NCBI RefSeq assembly: GCF_030269925.1 | Contig: NC_085123.1 | Coordinates: 4,154,001 to 4,218,000 of the forward strand | Direction of reading: 5' to 3' | DNA: 64,000 nt | Origin: Bombyx mori | Lineage: Eukaryota; Arthropoda; Insecta; Lepidoptera; Bombycidae | Shown here: one piece after another, positions 32,701 through 47,300 of the stretch | Layout: each line of letters opens with the position of its first letter | Numbering within the stretch: position 1 is the stretch's first letter | The notes under the pieces: model-generated | What the model saw: the letters and a program-made list of their open reading frames with translations, nothing else | The model's database searches: none | What the model was told of the DNA's origin: nothing | Made by a program: the position numbers and the translations under genes

Positions 32701-35700
32701 CTGTCCTAACAACATCCATCCCAAATAGTTTTGAAATACCAATAAACAAAAATGGTTCCTTATATGTATTTTTCAGTTTACTGTGGAAGCGGTTGTCACG
32801 GAGAGTGTGAGTGTGCACTGGCAGTGTCGTGCCCTTTGTACTCATCCAACAGAGACTGGAGCTCCTCAACAACCGAAGTTCTTCGTGGAAGGTGAGTCTG
32901 ATTATATGAATTGATGTTACTTAACTCATGCTGATACATTGTAGAACAGTTCTGATATATCTTACAAAGTGGACGATAGGAAACCTAAAAGCACTTATTA
33001 CACAAATATCATTCAAATTCTACAAAGCTGAGTTGGATGTATCTTCAATATATGTGACATCATTTGTTTTTTATCACATTTCAAATATTCTAACTTAATA
33101 CATTTTAAATCACTAACATCCATCCATTGTCACCCCCGCCCGGGCGTAGTTGGAATAACCCCTTAGGCTACCAACGATTAGGTAGGAGGGAAAAACAGTC
33201 ACAAATATTTTCATTTTCAATTAAGAATTCGCTCATTTTCAACAAAAAGCGATAGTCACACAATTACAAACGGTTTTTATATTGTCTTCTTCGTGGCGTC
33301 AGTTTGCTTATTTCTAACTACAGTGTAATAAGCATATCAAAAGTAAGAGACCAATTTGAAATTCTCAGAATTTCGACAATGACCTACCGTATGTTGTATG
33401 ATGGTAAAATAATGACCATTTAAAATTTAAAAATACATATATGTATATTTCACGTAGATCATGCCAAAAAAGTGACAATGCTTTTGACATGCGCTTGAAG
33501 GAGGCACAGTTCCCAAGATACTGGCTACGTTACCTCGTTGGACAGACAGACTCACTCTCTGTGCAAATGCTTTTTCTATAATTAAAAATCAATTCATTGT
33601 TTCCAGGAGACGACCTGAAAAACTTGAAATTGCTAAATGTGTTCGAGCCGTGTACATTACAAGTAGGAGACCGAAACTTCCTGACAATTACCACAGAAGA
33701 TACATTTGTTGGTAAAAAGCAATGGAGGAAACAGCAGAGTAAGTGGAACTGTTATTATCGATAGCCAATATTTTTCATCATCAATTTGGGAATATTTCAC
33801 ACACACACTGACCTATTCCAACTGATATTTGCTTTTGTATATTAGATTCTACTATTTTCCCTCTCAAATCCTTCTAGAAAGAACTGTTTGATTTGTTGTA
33901 CTAATGCCGCCATTAACCTTGACACGTGAGTTCAGATTTGCAATATAACCTCTCAAACCGGAACATACGACCTTTGCGAGCTTAAAGCACACCCTAACAC
34001 TAGTAATTAAGTTCTACTTAGAAGCTATTCCTATATGGTGACAGTCGTTTATACCCCTTTGTCCAGTCCGTTCTCAGAAAGGTAAAATAGAAAATTTCCT
34101 CACAATAATTTTTACCTACCTGCGAGATTAGAACATCGGCACAAATAAGTCAAGCATCTCAGCATTAGACCACGACACTTTTGAAATTACTCAAATAATT
34201 ACAATACATCTTATTCATACAAAATGTCCACCCGCAATAACATTATAATTAAGAATCAGATTATCGTTCTCCAGGTAAAATCTACAGGAACCAACGTAAA
34301 CAGACTCGTCCAGTAAAGAAATCGTCCAAATCGGAAACTAATTCTAGTGAACACGTGCCTTCGCGGCCCAAGAAACGAGCCTCATCGCACAGGAAACTGA
34401 AGCCTGCCGATGTAAGTGCAAACTGTACAGTCTCTTTTTTTACTTTTTTTAAAGCTGATTGCCTTGAGTGGCTATATCAGCGTAACCTAACAATTAGGTG
34501 AGCTGACGGAGCTCAAACTTAATGACGTTGCTAACACTAGCCCTAGCAACAGTGCTTCGCAGAATTACCATCGGATCGGAAACGCGACCCACTGAGAAGA
34601 ACCGGCGAGAAACTCAGTGGGCTGTCTGTGTCCGTGGATTAAGTTACTCGCCGAGCCCTTGGTCGCAAGTGACGGGTTCGACGAGAACGATGACTGGGGC
34701 TTGAGGTACCTAAAAACACCGATAGTGGATCGGAACGATCCGTAATGACCTGTACAGTCTCGTTACAATGCCCTTAACTCGATACACTGTCAATTGATTT
34801 TTTTGTTAGTAGCTCTTAAGTCGATGGTATCAAATAAATAAAATACTGCAAATTAACATAAAATTAACAAACGTTTTGAGTTTTCAATTACGGTGGAAAT
34901 TAAATCATGCGTTAATGAAATAAAAAATTGCATCCGCTGATTTTAATTGTTTCAGTATAACGTGCGAGTTAACGTTTTATCTGTCCATTATAATAAGACA
35001 GTCTAAAAAAAGTATTATGGTGTTGAATATTCATGGTCTTAATAAGGACCATTTTTCTTTCCTACCTATTGGCAATAGACTCGAAGGCCTATTCTAGTTT
35101 CACTGGATGTGTATGCTCACGGAGCTTAGCCGAGATATCAGTAACATCTGCCTTAGCAAAATGAGTGCTGTGTTGATTCACCAGATCGGAATCCGGTCAC
35201 CGTTCTTGTCGAACCCATCGCTTGCGACGAAGGGCTCGACGAGCGAATTAACCCATAGACACAGCCCACTGAGTTTCTCGCTGGATCTCCTCAGTGGGTC
35301 ACGTTTCCGATCCGGTGGTAGATTCTGCGAAGCACGGCTCTTGCTAGGGTCAGTGTTAGCAACACTCCGGTTTGAGTCCCGTGAGCTCACCTACACACGT
35401 TAGGGTGAAGCTGAAATAGCCTGTCAAGGCTATCAGCATAGGTAGGGGAAAAAAAGATCGGAATCTCGACAAAGGAAATCCAATCCTCTAAATTCCTTGA
35501 AATTTGTTATACACAGAATGAAATGGAAGTAGACATGACGGAGGAGAAACTTGAAAACTTAGACGAGGTCCTCAAGGCGGACCCGAGCTGTCCCAGCATC
35601 AAGATAGAGCCCATCGGCGACGTCTCACTACCCATGGCCAGCAGTCAAGAAGACACTGCTACCGAGGAGAAGAACGACTCTGGAATAAGGTATTTTTAAA

Positions 35701-38700
35701 AATTCATGTTCGTAGCACTCTAATGATCTAACTATCCACACTGAAGTCTGGAACAAGGTACTTCTAAATTGGTGTTTGTAGGTCTCTAATGGTCTAATTA
35801 TTCACACTTAATAAGAATGATGATAAGCAAGTTCATTTTATGCATTTAAGCATTTAATGCCTACTACACGGCGCCGTGGAGATGTATAATAATATGTATT
35901 TTACTGGTGGTAGGACCTCTTGTGAGTCCGCGCGGGTAGGTACCACCACCCTGCCTATTTCTGCCGTGAAGCAGTAATGCGTTTGGGCTTGAAGAGTGAG
36001 GCAGCCGTTGTAACTATACTTGAGACCTTAGAACTTATATCTCAAGGTGGGTGGCGCATTTACGTTGTAGATGTCTACGGGCTCCAGTAACCATTTAACA
36101 CCAGGTGGGTTGTAAGGTCGTCCATCCATCTAAGCAATAAAAAAAAAAATATGGCCTAGTACTCGGCGCCGTGAAGGATCGGGGGCCGAACACACGGCGC
36201 CGTGGCGTTTGGCATGATCAATTTGTTCAAATTAATAGCGCGAACCCTAATGCAACACTTGATATTATAAATAAATAAATAAATATTTACTAACAATCAC
36301 GCCACGTTAACTGGTCCCGTGATAAGTTCGTAAAGAACTTGTGTTACAGGTACCAGATAACGGAAATAAATGTAAGATTGTTATTATACACATACATATA
36401 TTTAATATACATCCATAACCCTGGAAAAGACATTTATATTTATAAATATTTAATATACATCCATAACCCTGGAAAAGACATTTATATTTATAATACAAAT
36501 ATCTTCCCTTGGCGGGATTCGAACCCGCAACCCCCTTGTGTAGTGACCATGTCACTTACCACTACACCAGACGGCCGTTATAAGAAGTTACTTTACGTAT
36601 ATGGCCATGTGCGTTACGTAAAGTTATCGCAACGGTGGGAACGGCACTGATGCATAAAAAAAACCATAATTGCAAGCCGCGGCGCCATGTACTCGGCCAT
36701 ATACGTCTCCACGGTGATGTGTAGTTCGCATTAGCACGTCCTTACGGATTCATCAGATCCAATAACCTTTGCGTTAGACGCCTTCAGCTCTAACACTAGG
36801 AGCAGGCTTAGGGACCCCGGTAACCGTACTCGTCGAACTCGACAAAGAGTTCGCCGTGCAACATAACCCATGAATCAGCTCGCTGAATTTCTCGCCGGAT
36901 CTTCTCAGCGGGTCGCGATTCCGATCCGGTAGTAGATTCATTCGCGAAGCAGCTACTCTTGAGTTGTTAGGTCTCCTTCGGAGGCGCTTGGGTAGCGGGT
37001 TAGCAAATACCACCCTCCTGGCTGAGCCATTGCTCGCCCACCTGTCCTGGTGAAACTGGAAAGGCCCACGGGCCACCAGTAATCCTTCAATCATAAAAAA
37101 AAAAGTTCGCATTAAATGTCTTAACCGAGATACCGAGAATTCTGGACGCGAACGATTCCCACGAATGATTTAAAATATTCGAAACATAAAATTTTTAAAT
37201 AAAAATATTAAACGCAAGATTCCGTCGTAAATTTAATTGAATTAATATTGTAGTGGACTATAATAATAAAAAAGGCGTATAATTATAAAACGTAAAAAAC
37301 ATAATCGCGTTCCATGAGAATTTCTATCTCTTTCTTCTTTGTCTACATGCAGATCTTCCGTCTTTTATGTGTGAAATAAAAGTCTGAAGTCGTTGTGGCC
37401 TAACGGATAAGACGTCCGGTGCATTCGTGTTGAAGCGATGCACCGGTGTTCGAATCCCGCAGGCGGGTACCAATTTTTCTAATGAAATACGTACTCAACA
37501 AATGTTCACGATTGACTTCCACGGTGAAGGAATAACATCGTGCAATAAAAATCAAACCCGCAAAATTATAATTTGCGTAATCACTGGTGGTAGGACCTCT
37601 TGGGAGTCCGCACGGGTAGGTACCACCACCCCGCTTATTTCCGCCGTGAAGCAGTAATGCGTTTCGGTTCGAAGGGTGCGGTAGCCGTTGTAACTATACC
37701 TGAGATCTTAGAACTTATATCTCGAGGTGGGTGGCGCATTTACGTTGTAGATGTCTATGGGCTCCAGTAACCACTTAACACCAGGTGGGCTGTGAGCTCG
37801 TCCATCCATCTAAGCAATAAAAAAAAAAAAAAAAAATGTATTGTGACAGGAAAGTACACATGTTTACTGTGTTCTACGCGCGTCGCGTTTTGGACGTCTT
37901 TTTTTTTTTTTATTCATTAACACACAGATATATGTAATTGTAGATATAGATATGTAATTATGTATGAATATACTTTTTGTAACTTAATATAAATTTCATT
38001 GCACCTACCACTATCTACTATGGACTACCTTTGGTTGACTGGTAGAGAATATCTTAGGAATTAAGTCCGCCAATGTAAATTTTACATGAAGTGTAATAAA
38101 TAAATAAATAAAAATATATGTGACTAATGCACTCTGTAAACATAGAATTAATAATATCGTGATTGAAGTGGGCTAAGTAAATCCCACGTCCGCAGCCCGG
38201 AGCCGGCCAAGGAGCACGGCTCGCTGCTGAACGGCGACAGCAAGTCCGACGTGGCCCTCAACGATGATGACTCCGAGAACTGGGAGAACACCAGCAGCGA
38301 CGGCAGCGATACGGACAGGTGATGATGTTCCCTAACTCAATGGGTCGCTTAACGGTAGGCAGCTGCTTGGCTGTACCTATAGCATTGCTGATGTCCATGG
38401 GCGATGATCACTGTAGCGACACAGTTTAGTAGCGCATACAGTTTTGTACATCGCTAGATATCGTCAGTCGTTTTACTGGTGGTAGGACTTCTTGTGAGTC
38501 CGCGCGGATATGTACCACCACCCTGCCTATTTCTGCCGTGAAGCAGTAATGCGTTTCGGTTTGAAGGGTGGGGCAGCCGTTGTAACTATACTGAGACCTT
38601 AGAACTTATCTCATGGTGGGTGGCGCTTAATTTACGTTGTAGATATCTATGGGCTCCAGTAACCACTTAACACCAGGTGGGCTGTGAGCTCGTCCACCCA

Positions 38701-41700
38701 TTTAAGCAATAAAAAAAAGTGGGAATCGAAGTCGGACCGCTGGGCCGTAGCGGTCGCTGTACTGACGAGGTTGTCGACGATGTGTTGCAGCGGCGCCACG
38801 TGGTCGTCTCGCTGCTCGTCCGCGGCGTCGCGCGGCGGCAAGCGCTCCCCGCAGCTGGCGGTGCGGCTGCTGCGCGGCAAGCGGCTCAAGCGGACCGTGC
38901 GGCGCGCGCCCCCCGCCCCGCCCCCGAAGCACAACGACCGCGTCGTCGTGGAGACGCTGCACACCACCAGCCGGGCCAACGTCGTCTGGCAGGCTAGTAG
39001 CCCCACGCCATCTTTATTCCAATCGCTTACTCGTTCGGTTAATCAAGTATAATCTAGGTGAAATAAAAAAAAGTTCCACTCGACGGACACGGATCGCAAC
39101 TAAATTGAAAGTACCGACTGCAAAAAAAATTGTATCCTGACTGAACTTTAATAATTAACTTTTATGGAGTTACTTCGTGTTGTTGCATATTTTTATATAG
39201 CTCTTGTTCATTATCGATAAGTACATAAAATGTGTCAATTTTAATGAACAATGTCGTCTCCGCCTTAGATGAGATACAATAACGTCAAAAATAAAATGTT
39301 TTTAACACGACCAAATTAACACAGGATGGTACAATTGAAATGGGCATTCCTTCGACTCAGCTGTACCCTATCCACCACCTCGATGGCCAGGAGTGTTTCC
39401 CGGGAGACTTCGTAGTTAGTGGCGCCGCTAACATCGAGGAGAACCAACAGGTATAACTTTAAATACTAAATAAAAAATCTACCCCATGATCTGTAAGCGG
39501 AGTAAAATGTCCCTTCGGAACAAGGTGACACTTTACAAAACTTGCATAAGGCCCGTCATGACTTACGCGAGTGTGGTGTTCGCTCACGCGGCCCGCACAC
39601 ACATAGACACCCTCCAATCCCTACAATCCCGCTTTTGCAGGTTAGCTGTCGGGGCTCCGTGGTTCGTGAGGAACGTTGACCTACACGACGACCTGGGCCT
39701 CGAATCAATTCGGAAATACATGAAGTCAGCGTCGGAACGATACTTCGATAAGGCTATGCGTCATGATAATCGCCTTATCGTTGCCGCCGCTGACTACTCC
39801 CCGAATCCTGATCATGCAGGAGCCAGTCACCGTCGACGCCCTAGACACGTCCTTACGGATCCATCAGATCCAATAACCTTTGCATTAGATGCCTTCAGCT
39901 CTAATACTAGGGGCAGGCTTAGGGACCCCGGTAACCGTACTCGTCGAACTCGACAAAGAGGTCGACGTGCAACCTAACCCATGCATCAGCCCGCTGAGTT
40001 TCTCGCCGGATCTTCTCAGCGGGTCGCGATTCCGATCCGGTAGTAGATTCATTCGCGAAACAATTGCTCTTGAGTTGTTAGGTCTCCTTCGGAGGCGCTC
40101 GGGCAGTTGTTAGCAAATCCCACCCCTCTTGGCTGAGCCTTTGCTCGCCCACCTGTCCTGGTGAAACTGGAAAGGCCTTCGGGCCACCAGTAAACTTTCA
40201 ATCATAAAAAAAAAAAAAAAAAAAAAACTAAATAAAAAAAAGTTTTTATTCTTTTTATTTGATCATGTTCTAAACATTCACAAATCATTATTTTACAATC
40301 GAATGTCATAATTTCACCGTTAATACTAACAACAATTTTAGAAAAGAAATATCATCGGAGTTCTTTGTAAAAAAATGTGGTCGGAATGTGAAATTACCTA
40401 ACCAAATACGGAAAGAAAAAAACTAGGGATGACTTCTTCTTAAAAATATGCTGTTATTTTATTAACCTCACTTAAGACTCCATTGAATATAGTAATGTGA
40501 TTGCAGCTAAAACACCGAGAGTACGGCGTGGTCCAGCGCGTGGACCACCACGGCCGCACTGCCATCGTGCACTGGTACCGCACGTACACGAGCGCTGACG
40601 AACCTGTGTGAGTATCAAACTTTTTTATTTAAAGACGTCGCTTCGTAAAGTAGGACCTTCTTTTTGCCAAAATATACTTTTAAATTAATTCAATGTATGA
40701 TAGGCTAAATAGTCGAGTTGCCAATGGCCGTAGAGGAATTGATCATCACTTATTTAGTTAAGTGATGATCAATAATTGTGATTTGTTTTATTTTGTCTAT
40801 TTAGTGTTTCTTCAGGTTTAAATGTGTAATAACGTTGGTTTATTAACTGCTTAGTATCTGTGAAAGTGCACAAATGTGGGAAAATAAAACAAAGCCGCTG
40901 GACGTAACTTCTCGAGATCCTACAAAAAGTCCACTAAAAAAATCTCAGTAAATGATCACCATTATCATCTCATATCATCTCATCTCATTTCATTTCATTT
41001 CATTTCATTTCGCTCCTTAATATCATTTTTCATAAATATAAGAATATAAATTAAAATAAGACTTAAAGGGTTACCATGTCATAAATTCCCATAAAAAAAA
41101 ACGAATTAATTAACCTTGAAATGTTCACCAAACAGTCCACAAATGCTGTACGAGAGTGAAGTGAGCGTGTACGACTTGAAGGACCATCCGGACTTCCAGT
41201 ACCGGCCCGGGACCGTGGTCATACGCGTCGCCAACTTCACCGGGGAAGACGCCAACTGCACTGCGGGACAGGTGGGCGCCCTACTTCACTGTTTGTAAGC
41301 TTTGGAACTTGGATTCGTGTCTGTAAAGACATTCATGTGTACTTTACATTAAATCTCTAGTGTGGACTCCGGCAATCAATTTACACCAGGTCCGAGCTGT
41401 TGACCTCGTTCACCTGTCTCTGCAATAAAAATAATTTAACAAAGAACGTATGTTCTTGTAATCAACTTAGATCAGTTACATAAATAACATATATATTACA
41501 TATGGATATGTTATACAGCTAAAAGTGGTTTTCTTGGCTTTGAAACTCGGGTTCGTGTCTACAAAGACATTCATGTGTACTACGCCTTAAATCTTTAGTG
41601 TGACCTCTGACAATAATTTTATACCAGGTGGGCTGTTCATCTCGTTCACCTATCACTGCAATAAAAATAAAATAACAAAATACTTATTGTAATCAAATCA

Positions 41701-44330
41701 AATCAAATCGGATAATTCTCATTTAAAAATCACATACTAGTGTACTGTGGCAAGGTGGAAGGAAAGAGACCACGCGTCCGATCACCTAGCCGCTGGTGTG
41801 ACCAAATAATCACCCTAACTAGGCTGCCAGTTCCAACCGCCCTACGAGAAGCTGAGAACCAGATAGACCACGGTCAAGTTTCAAGGACACGACCTTCAGT
41901 AATGAAGAAAGCGACGAAGAAGAAGTACTTATGTTATACAATTAAAAGTGGTTTTCTTGTACAGGTCATTGATAACTTTCCTACTGGTCGAGTGAAGGTG
42001 TGGTGGGTCGATGGTCACATCAGCATGTGCTGGCCACAGGATCTATACAAGGTATGCTATATAAAATGTACTTCTTAAAGTGCATTCTATGTTTTTATTC
42101 GTTAAGTAATGTTTAGATGTGTATTGGTTGTACATGCGCGCGCGTTTGTGATGGTATGGACATGTGGTGAGACAAAATGAAAATGAGGTTGGTAAGAGAG
42201 TGTTAACTATGAATGTGGAAGGATATAGAGGAAGAGGTAGACCTAAGAAGAAATGGATGGATTGCGTGAATGAGGATATCGGTAAGAGGGGAGTGAGCGA
42301 AGAAATGGTATATGATAGAAGAGTATGGAAGGAGAAAACATGTTGCGCCGACCCCAGGCAACTGGGAGAAGGGTAGGATTATGATGATGATGATGATGTT
42401 GTACATGTCTAATTTAATTTAGAAATCTGCAATAATGCGTACCGTCTTTAAGGATAGGACAACGGCCAATTGACAATGCTCACTGACTATTGACGATGAT
42501 GTCTATAGAACCTGATATCCCAGTGATACCAGTTGCTTTGTGGACTGTTCTGTCCTAAATTAAATGTCAATATTGGTGCAATAGGTGGGCGAATACGATT
42601 CGGAGGAGGGCGAACTGTGGGGCTCTGAGGGATCCGCCTCCGAGGACTCCTGGGAGACGCAGAGCTCACATGCTGAACACGAGCCACGCACTCCGGATGT
42701 CACACCTAGTGCGTATACATAGCCTTATTTACTAGCCTGTATTTATTGTTTTTTTTTTCAAAGTTATGAAATGATTAGGTGCAAAATGCAAAATTCACAA
42801 TTCATTTTTTAATGTACCTTAATTGCAATTTAATATTTATGAGTCCCTTTGCCTTTAAAATACATTCTTAAAAAAGAGGTTTTATTACGGGTAATATCCA
42901 TCAATTGCGCGCAATTTATATAGTTTTTTTTTTTTTTTTATTGCTTAGATGGGTGGACGAGCTCCACAGCCCACCTGGTGTTAAGTGGTTACTGGAGCCC
43001 ATAGACATCTACAACGTAAATGCGCCACCCACCTTGAGATATAAGTTCTAAGGTCTCAGTATAGTTACAACGGCTACCCCATCCTTCGAGCCGAAACGCA
43101 TTACTGCTTCACGGTGGAAAGAGGCGGGGTGGTGGTACCTACCCGCGCAGACTCACAAGAGGTTCTACCATCAGTGAAAAAAATGTCATCGGGTTGCTTA
43201 GACACGTCAGCGAAAATTCCGGTATTGACATTGACGATCCGCTTGCCGGCTCTCATTAGATTAATGCATTTCCAACATTGACTGCGAGGCCTTCTCATAC
43301 GAAACTCCAGAATATTTCATATATTATAGTGCCTCAATCGATAAATAAAAGACCTAAACTTTGTATAAAATAAACTTAAAACAAACAAAAGGAATCTGTC
43401 CGACGGGGGACATATCGAAGGAGAAACAAAATTGTTATTTTCATTTAATTCCAAGCATTTTCATATTTATCTACCTTTTAAACTTCTCTGGACTTTCACA
43501 AATAATTCAAGACCAAAATTAGTCAAATCTGTCCAGCCGTTCTCGAGTTTTAGCGAGACTAACGAACAGCAATTCATTTTTATATATATAGAAGATTATA
43601 TTGCAAATTGTATTTGGTTTTTCAGTACTTCCGAAAGTGGAGAATCAGCAGGTTCCCGCCGTAGAGAGTACGTCGAGTGGTCTAACGATACCGAGGCTAC
43701 TGGAACCACGCGTCGCCGCTCACATCGAGAGGGGACGAGTAGCCATGAGGAGACTGGAGGAGATGTTCGCCAAACATCCTGCGCTTCAAACACAGGAGGT
43801 ACTTTATATTACTGTTACGCGCTGGGATTCGGGATAAATATATGTTCCGCCAAAGTACAACTTAAAACTGTATTTATCACTTAGAACGCTCACAGAACAC
43901 TTTAAATTTCTTAAATCACTTCTTTCGCTTCGCTTCAGGCGATCCGTTTGCTGTTTCGCTTCGAGTAGTTCTGATTACTAACTAACTGCGTGCCGTAGGA
44001 GTGGGTGATATAAATCGTATCTAGATTCAATATCTATATATCGCAGCAATTCGTTGAATCCGATATCGCCCCGCACGAAATCTATATCTATTGTTACTGG
44101 TGGTAGGACCTCTTGTGAGTCCGCGCGGATAGGTACCACCGCCCTGCTTATTTCTGCCGTGAAGCAGTAATGCGTTTCGGTTTGAAGGGTGGGGTAGCCG
44201 TTGTAACTATACTGAGACTTTAGAACTTGTATCTCAAGGTGGGTGGCGCGTCTACGTTGTAGATGTCTATGGGCTCCAGTAACCACTTAACATCAGGTGG
44301 GCTGTGAGCTCGTCCACCCATCTAAGCAAT

Positions 44331-44362
<32 letters not shown>

Positions 44363-47300
44363 TCGATATCAGCCGATACACGATATTGCTCGATGTGATG
44401 CGCATCGGCATATCGTACCGATTCGTGAATATCATCAATATTCGTACGAATCGGCCAGAGTGAGTGAGCGCACGATAGGGATATCATGTGATGAATGAAA
44501 CAGAAACAGGCATTATCCATACAATTGTAAACCTTATATTTAAGTCCATATGTCTGTAGATTATTCTTAGCGTATCAGCAGGATACAATTTAGGAAAGAA
44601 GTTTCAACTTTCGACCCTAACTTGAATGCAGTATAGCCTATTTGCATCGTTGAATTTAATTTCACGCGCTTTGACCTTGAACTAGAATTTTTGGACAAGT
44701 GTTTATAAATACTTAAAAGTTTTTTGTGTTTGATTTTTAAAGTACACATTTTTCTATTTTTAGTTGAATCCAAATAATTGAGTTTATTTCTTGTGTTTGT
44801 ATTAAACTTTTGAAATCTACACTCTTTTGGTATATTTTGTAATTTTAAATTAAGACACAAAATACTAAAAACTGAAAATAATGTAGCCAGTCCTAAGCCT
44901 GATAAAAGCATGACGGAAAGTTTTTTTGATAAATTTCATTTTCAAGTTATTTTTATTACTTTAAAGTCATATTATAAATTGATATCAGAAAACCAACCGT
45001 ATAACGTTGACTTAAATCTATATCTACTACGATATTATATCAGCGATCGTTTCAAATCTCAAATATCATGAATCGAGAAAATCTACGAGCATCCATCAAT
45101 ATATAGATTCAGAAAATATATAGATTCAATATCCGATATTACCCACTCCTAGCGTGCCGTCTCTGCAACGCTTATATAGACATCCCTAGATTTATCCAGA
45201 ACATACCGCACAAGTCGAGTATTTTCGAAATGCTTTTCCGCCATTTGACAATAGATGGCGTTACTCTTACCGGCGTAACATTACTAAGTAGCAATATATT
45301 TTCGAGAGAAAAAAAAACTGATAAAAAATTGAACGAATGAATAACGAATGAATGTCACTTTGGTGACTTACTGATTTTTTTTGTTGTTTATTTACAGATA
45401 ATGAGAAAACTGCTCAATTTGTATAAGGACTGTCGATTCTTGGATCGCTTGATGGGTACTACTTTCTTCCATGAAGATCATTTCTTGGTAATTAATGTTC
45501 GCCTTTAGAATAATGTCATGAATTCAACAAAAACATAACTGTTCTAATAATTCTTGGCTGTGGCCTTAATGATACGATCGGCATAGATGACAACATCGGA
45601 TTCTATGTGTTTTTTTATTATCCTTTTAGACAGACGAACACTGATGGTAATTGGTTACTGACGTTCATGGACTTCAGCACTATCATGGGGGGTAGAGCCA
45701 GGTCGCTTGAAGACCCAACAAATATTTTTTCACAACTTTTGGTCATTCTAAAAGTATAGTGCCACTGCTACGGGTGAACAGTTGAGAAATTAGATCGATA
45801 ATCTAATTTTTACGAAAATTACGCGGACGGAGGAGTATGCAATTTCCCACACTTATAGAGAACATAAAGAAGAATTTTTTTTCAAATTATGCATAGAAAA
45901 TACATTAAATTAATTAAAAAAAAAACATTACACACACTACCATGTTTTTGACAGATACTCACACGCATGCGTACTATTTGTTTACTGTCAAACTTTTCTT
46001 ATTGCCTATGGTCAAATTGAGAATAGTGTAATATTGTTTGCCTTCATTAATATTTGTTTAAAGTGTAGCCTTGGTGAAGTCTGTAATTATTATAGAAATA
46101 TAATAGTCTTTGGCAATAGAATCATAATAGTGAACAAATTTCAATTAATTACAGTCGAATTCGATTACCAGGGAACAACTAGTTCTAATTAATATGGCAG
46201 TGTGCTCCTGAGGTTACTGGTGGTAGGACCTCTTGTGAGTCCGCACGGGTAGGTACCGCCATCCCGCCTATTTCTGCCGTGAAGCAGTTATGTGTTTCGG
46301 CTTGAAGGACGGGGCAGCCGTTGTAATTATACTTAGAACGTATATCTCAAGGTGGGTAGCGCATTTACGTCGTAGATGTCTATGGGCTCCAGTAACCACT
46401 TAGCACCAGGTGGGCTGCGAGCTCGTCCACCCATCTAAGCAATTGTACAGATAATATGGTGTCAGGGTCTACTGGAGCGGGTGCGCGAGCGCGGGGCGAG
46501 CACGCCGCGTGCGGGCGAGCGGCGCGTGCACGAGCAGCTGGCGCGCCTGTTCACGCCCAACGAGCCGGGCGGCGACCTGGCCGCCACCGACATGCTGGTC
46601 GACGAACACATGGAGAAGCCGCCCACGAGGACCCTCATCACGTCCAATGTTACCGTCGAACCTATGGAGGTTATATATTTAGTATAGCTTTACGGAATAA
46701 ATAAGTCCATCACTTGACTCCATCCACATGACACACCCTCAATTAAAGTTAGAACTAGAGGTTCAGGAATTGTGGTACTTTTTCTATGAGCTTAAAGGGC
46801 GTTTAATTGTCCACCTTGTATTAAATAAACAACAGAGCTTATAATCGTTACCTTCAGGCATACGTGCCAAGTCTCAATATTAATATTCTACCTGTTAAAT
46901 TGGATACACGAATATTTAGGACGCTTAAATAAAATCAGTTCTAAATAAAATAATAAAATGTTTATTGTATGTAAAAATGTACAATGCTTTTTGTTGTAAT
47001 CGCGGGGATCATGGCCTCCTAGATTTTTTCGGTCGCGCATGCGCGTGACGGACCCAAATGTTTCGCCACAAATGCCTTGTATCGAAAATAATCAGAATAG
47101 GGATGTCACTATTAAGGGCTATCGAAAAATATGAATTTATGTTTAGAAGTGTATTCTGGACTTTTTCGTTACAGGTCGAAGGAAACACTCCAAAGACACA
47201 TACGAATTCAACGTCGGATTCAACGGTGCATGCTTCAGGGTCCAACACCAGCGCGCAAGTCACTCAGGAGGGCGCTATTATTGAAGATCGTAAGTAGCCG

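Noticed and set aside
36500..36580. tRNA-like sequence with A and B boxes on the minus strand
   Set aside because: It continues into a repeated body with an (ATTT)n end and recurs at 61000 with the same body, so it is a SINE head and not a tRNA gene.
38647..39052. Several overlapping long frames on both strands at the UBE2O exon 9 region
   Set aside because: They are shadows of the very GC-rich exon 9; only the frame matching UBE2O is supported.
39486..39977. 163-codon intact-looking ORF within UBE2O intron 10
   Set aside because: It is the C-terminal end of a LINE reverse transcriptase inside target-site duplications, not a host gene.
42164..42376. 70-codon ORF in intron 13
   Set aside because: LINE ORF2 C-terminus ([21 protein letters not shown]) with a (GAT)n tail.
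46456..46704. Alternative plus frame (Ala/Arg-rich) over exon 17
   Set aside because: Shadow frame of the GC-rich exon; the UBE2O phase requires the other frame.
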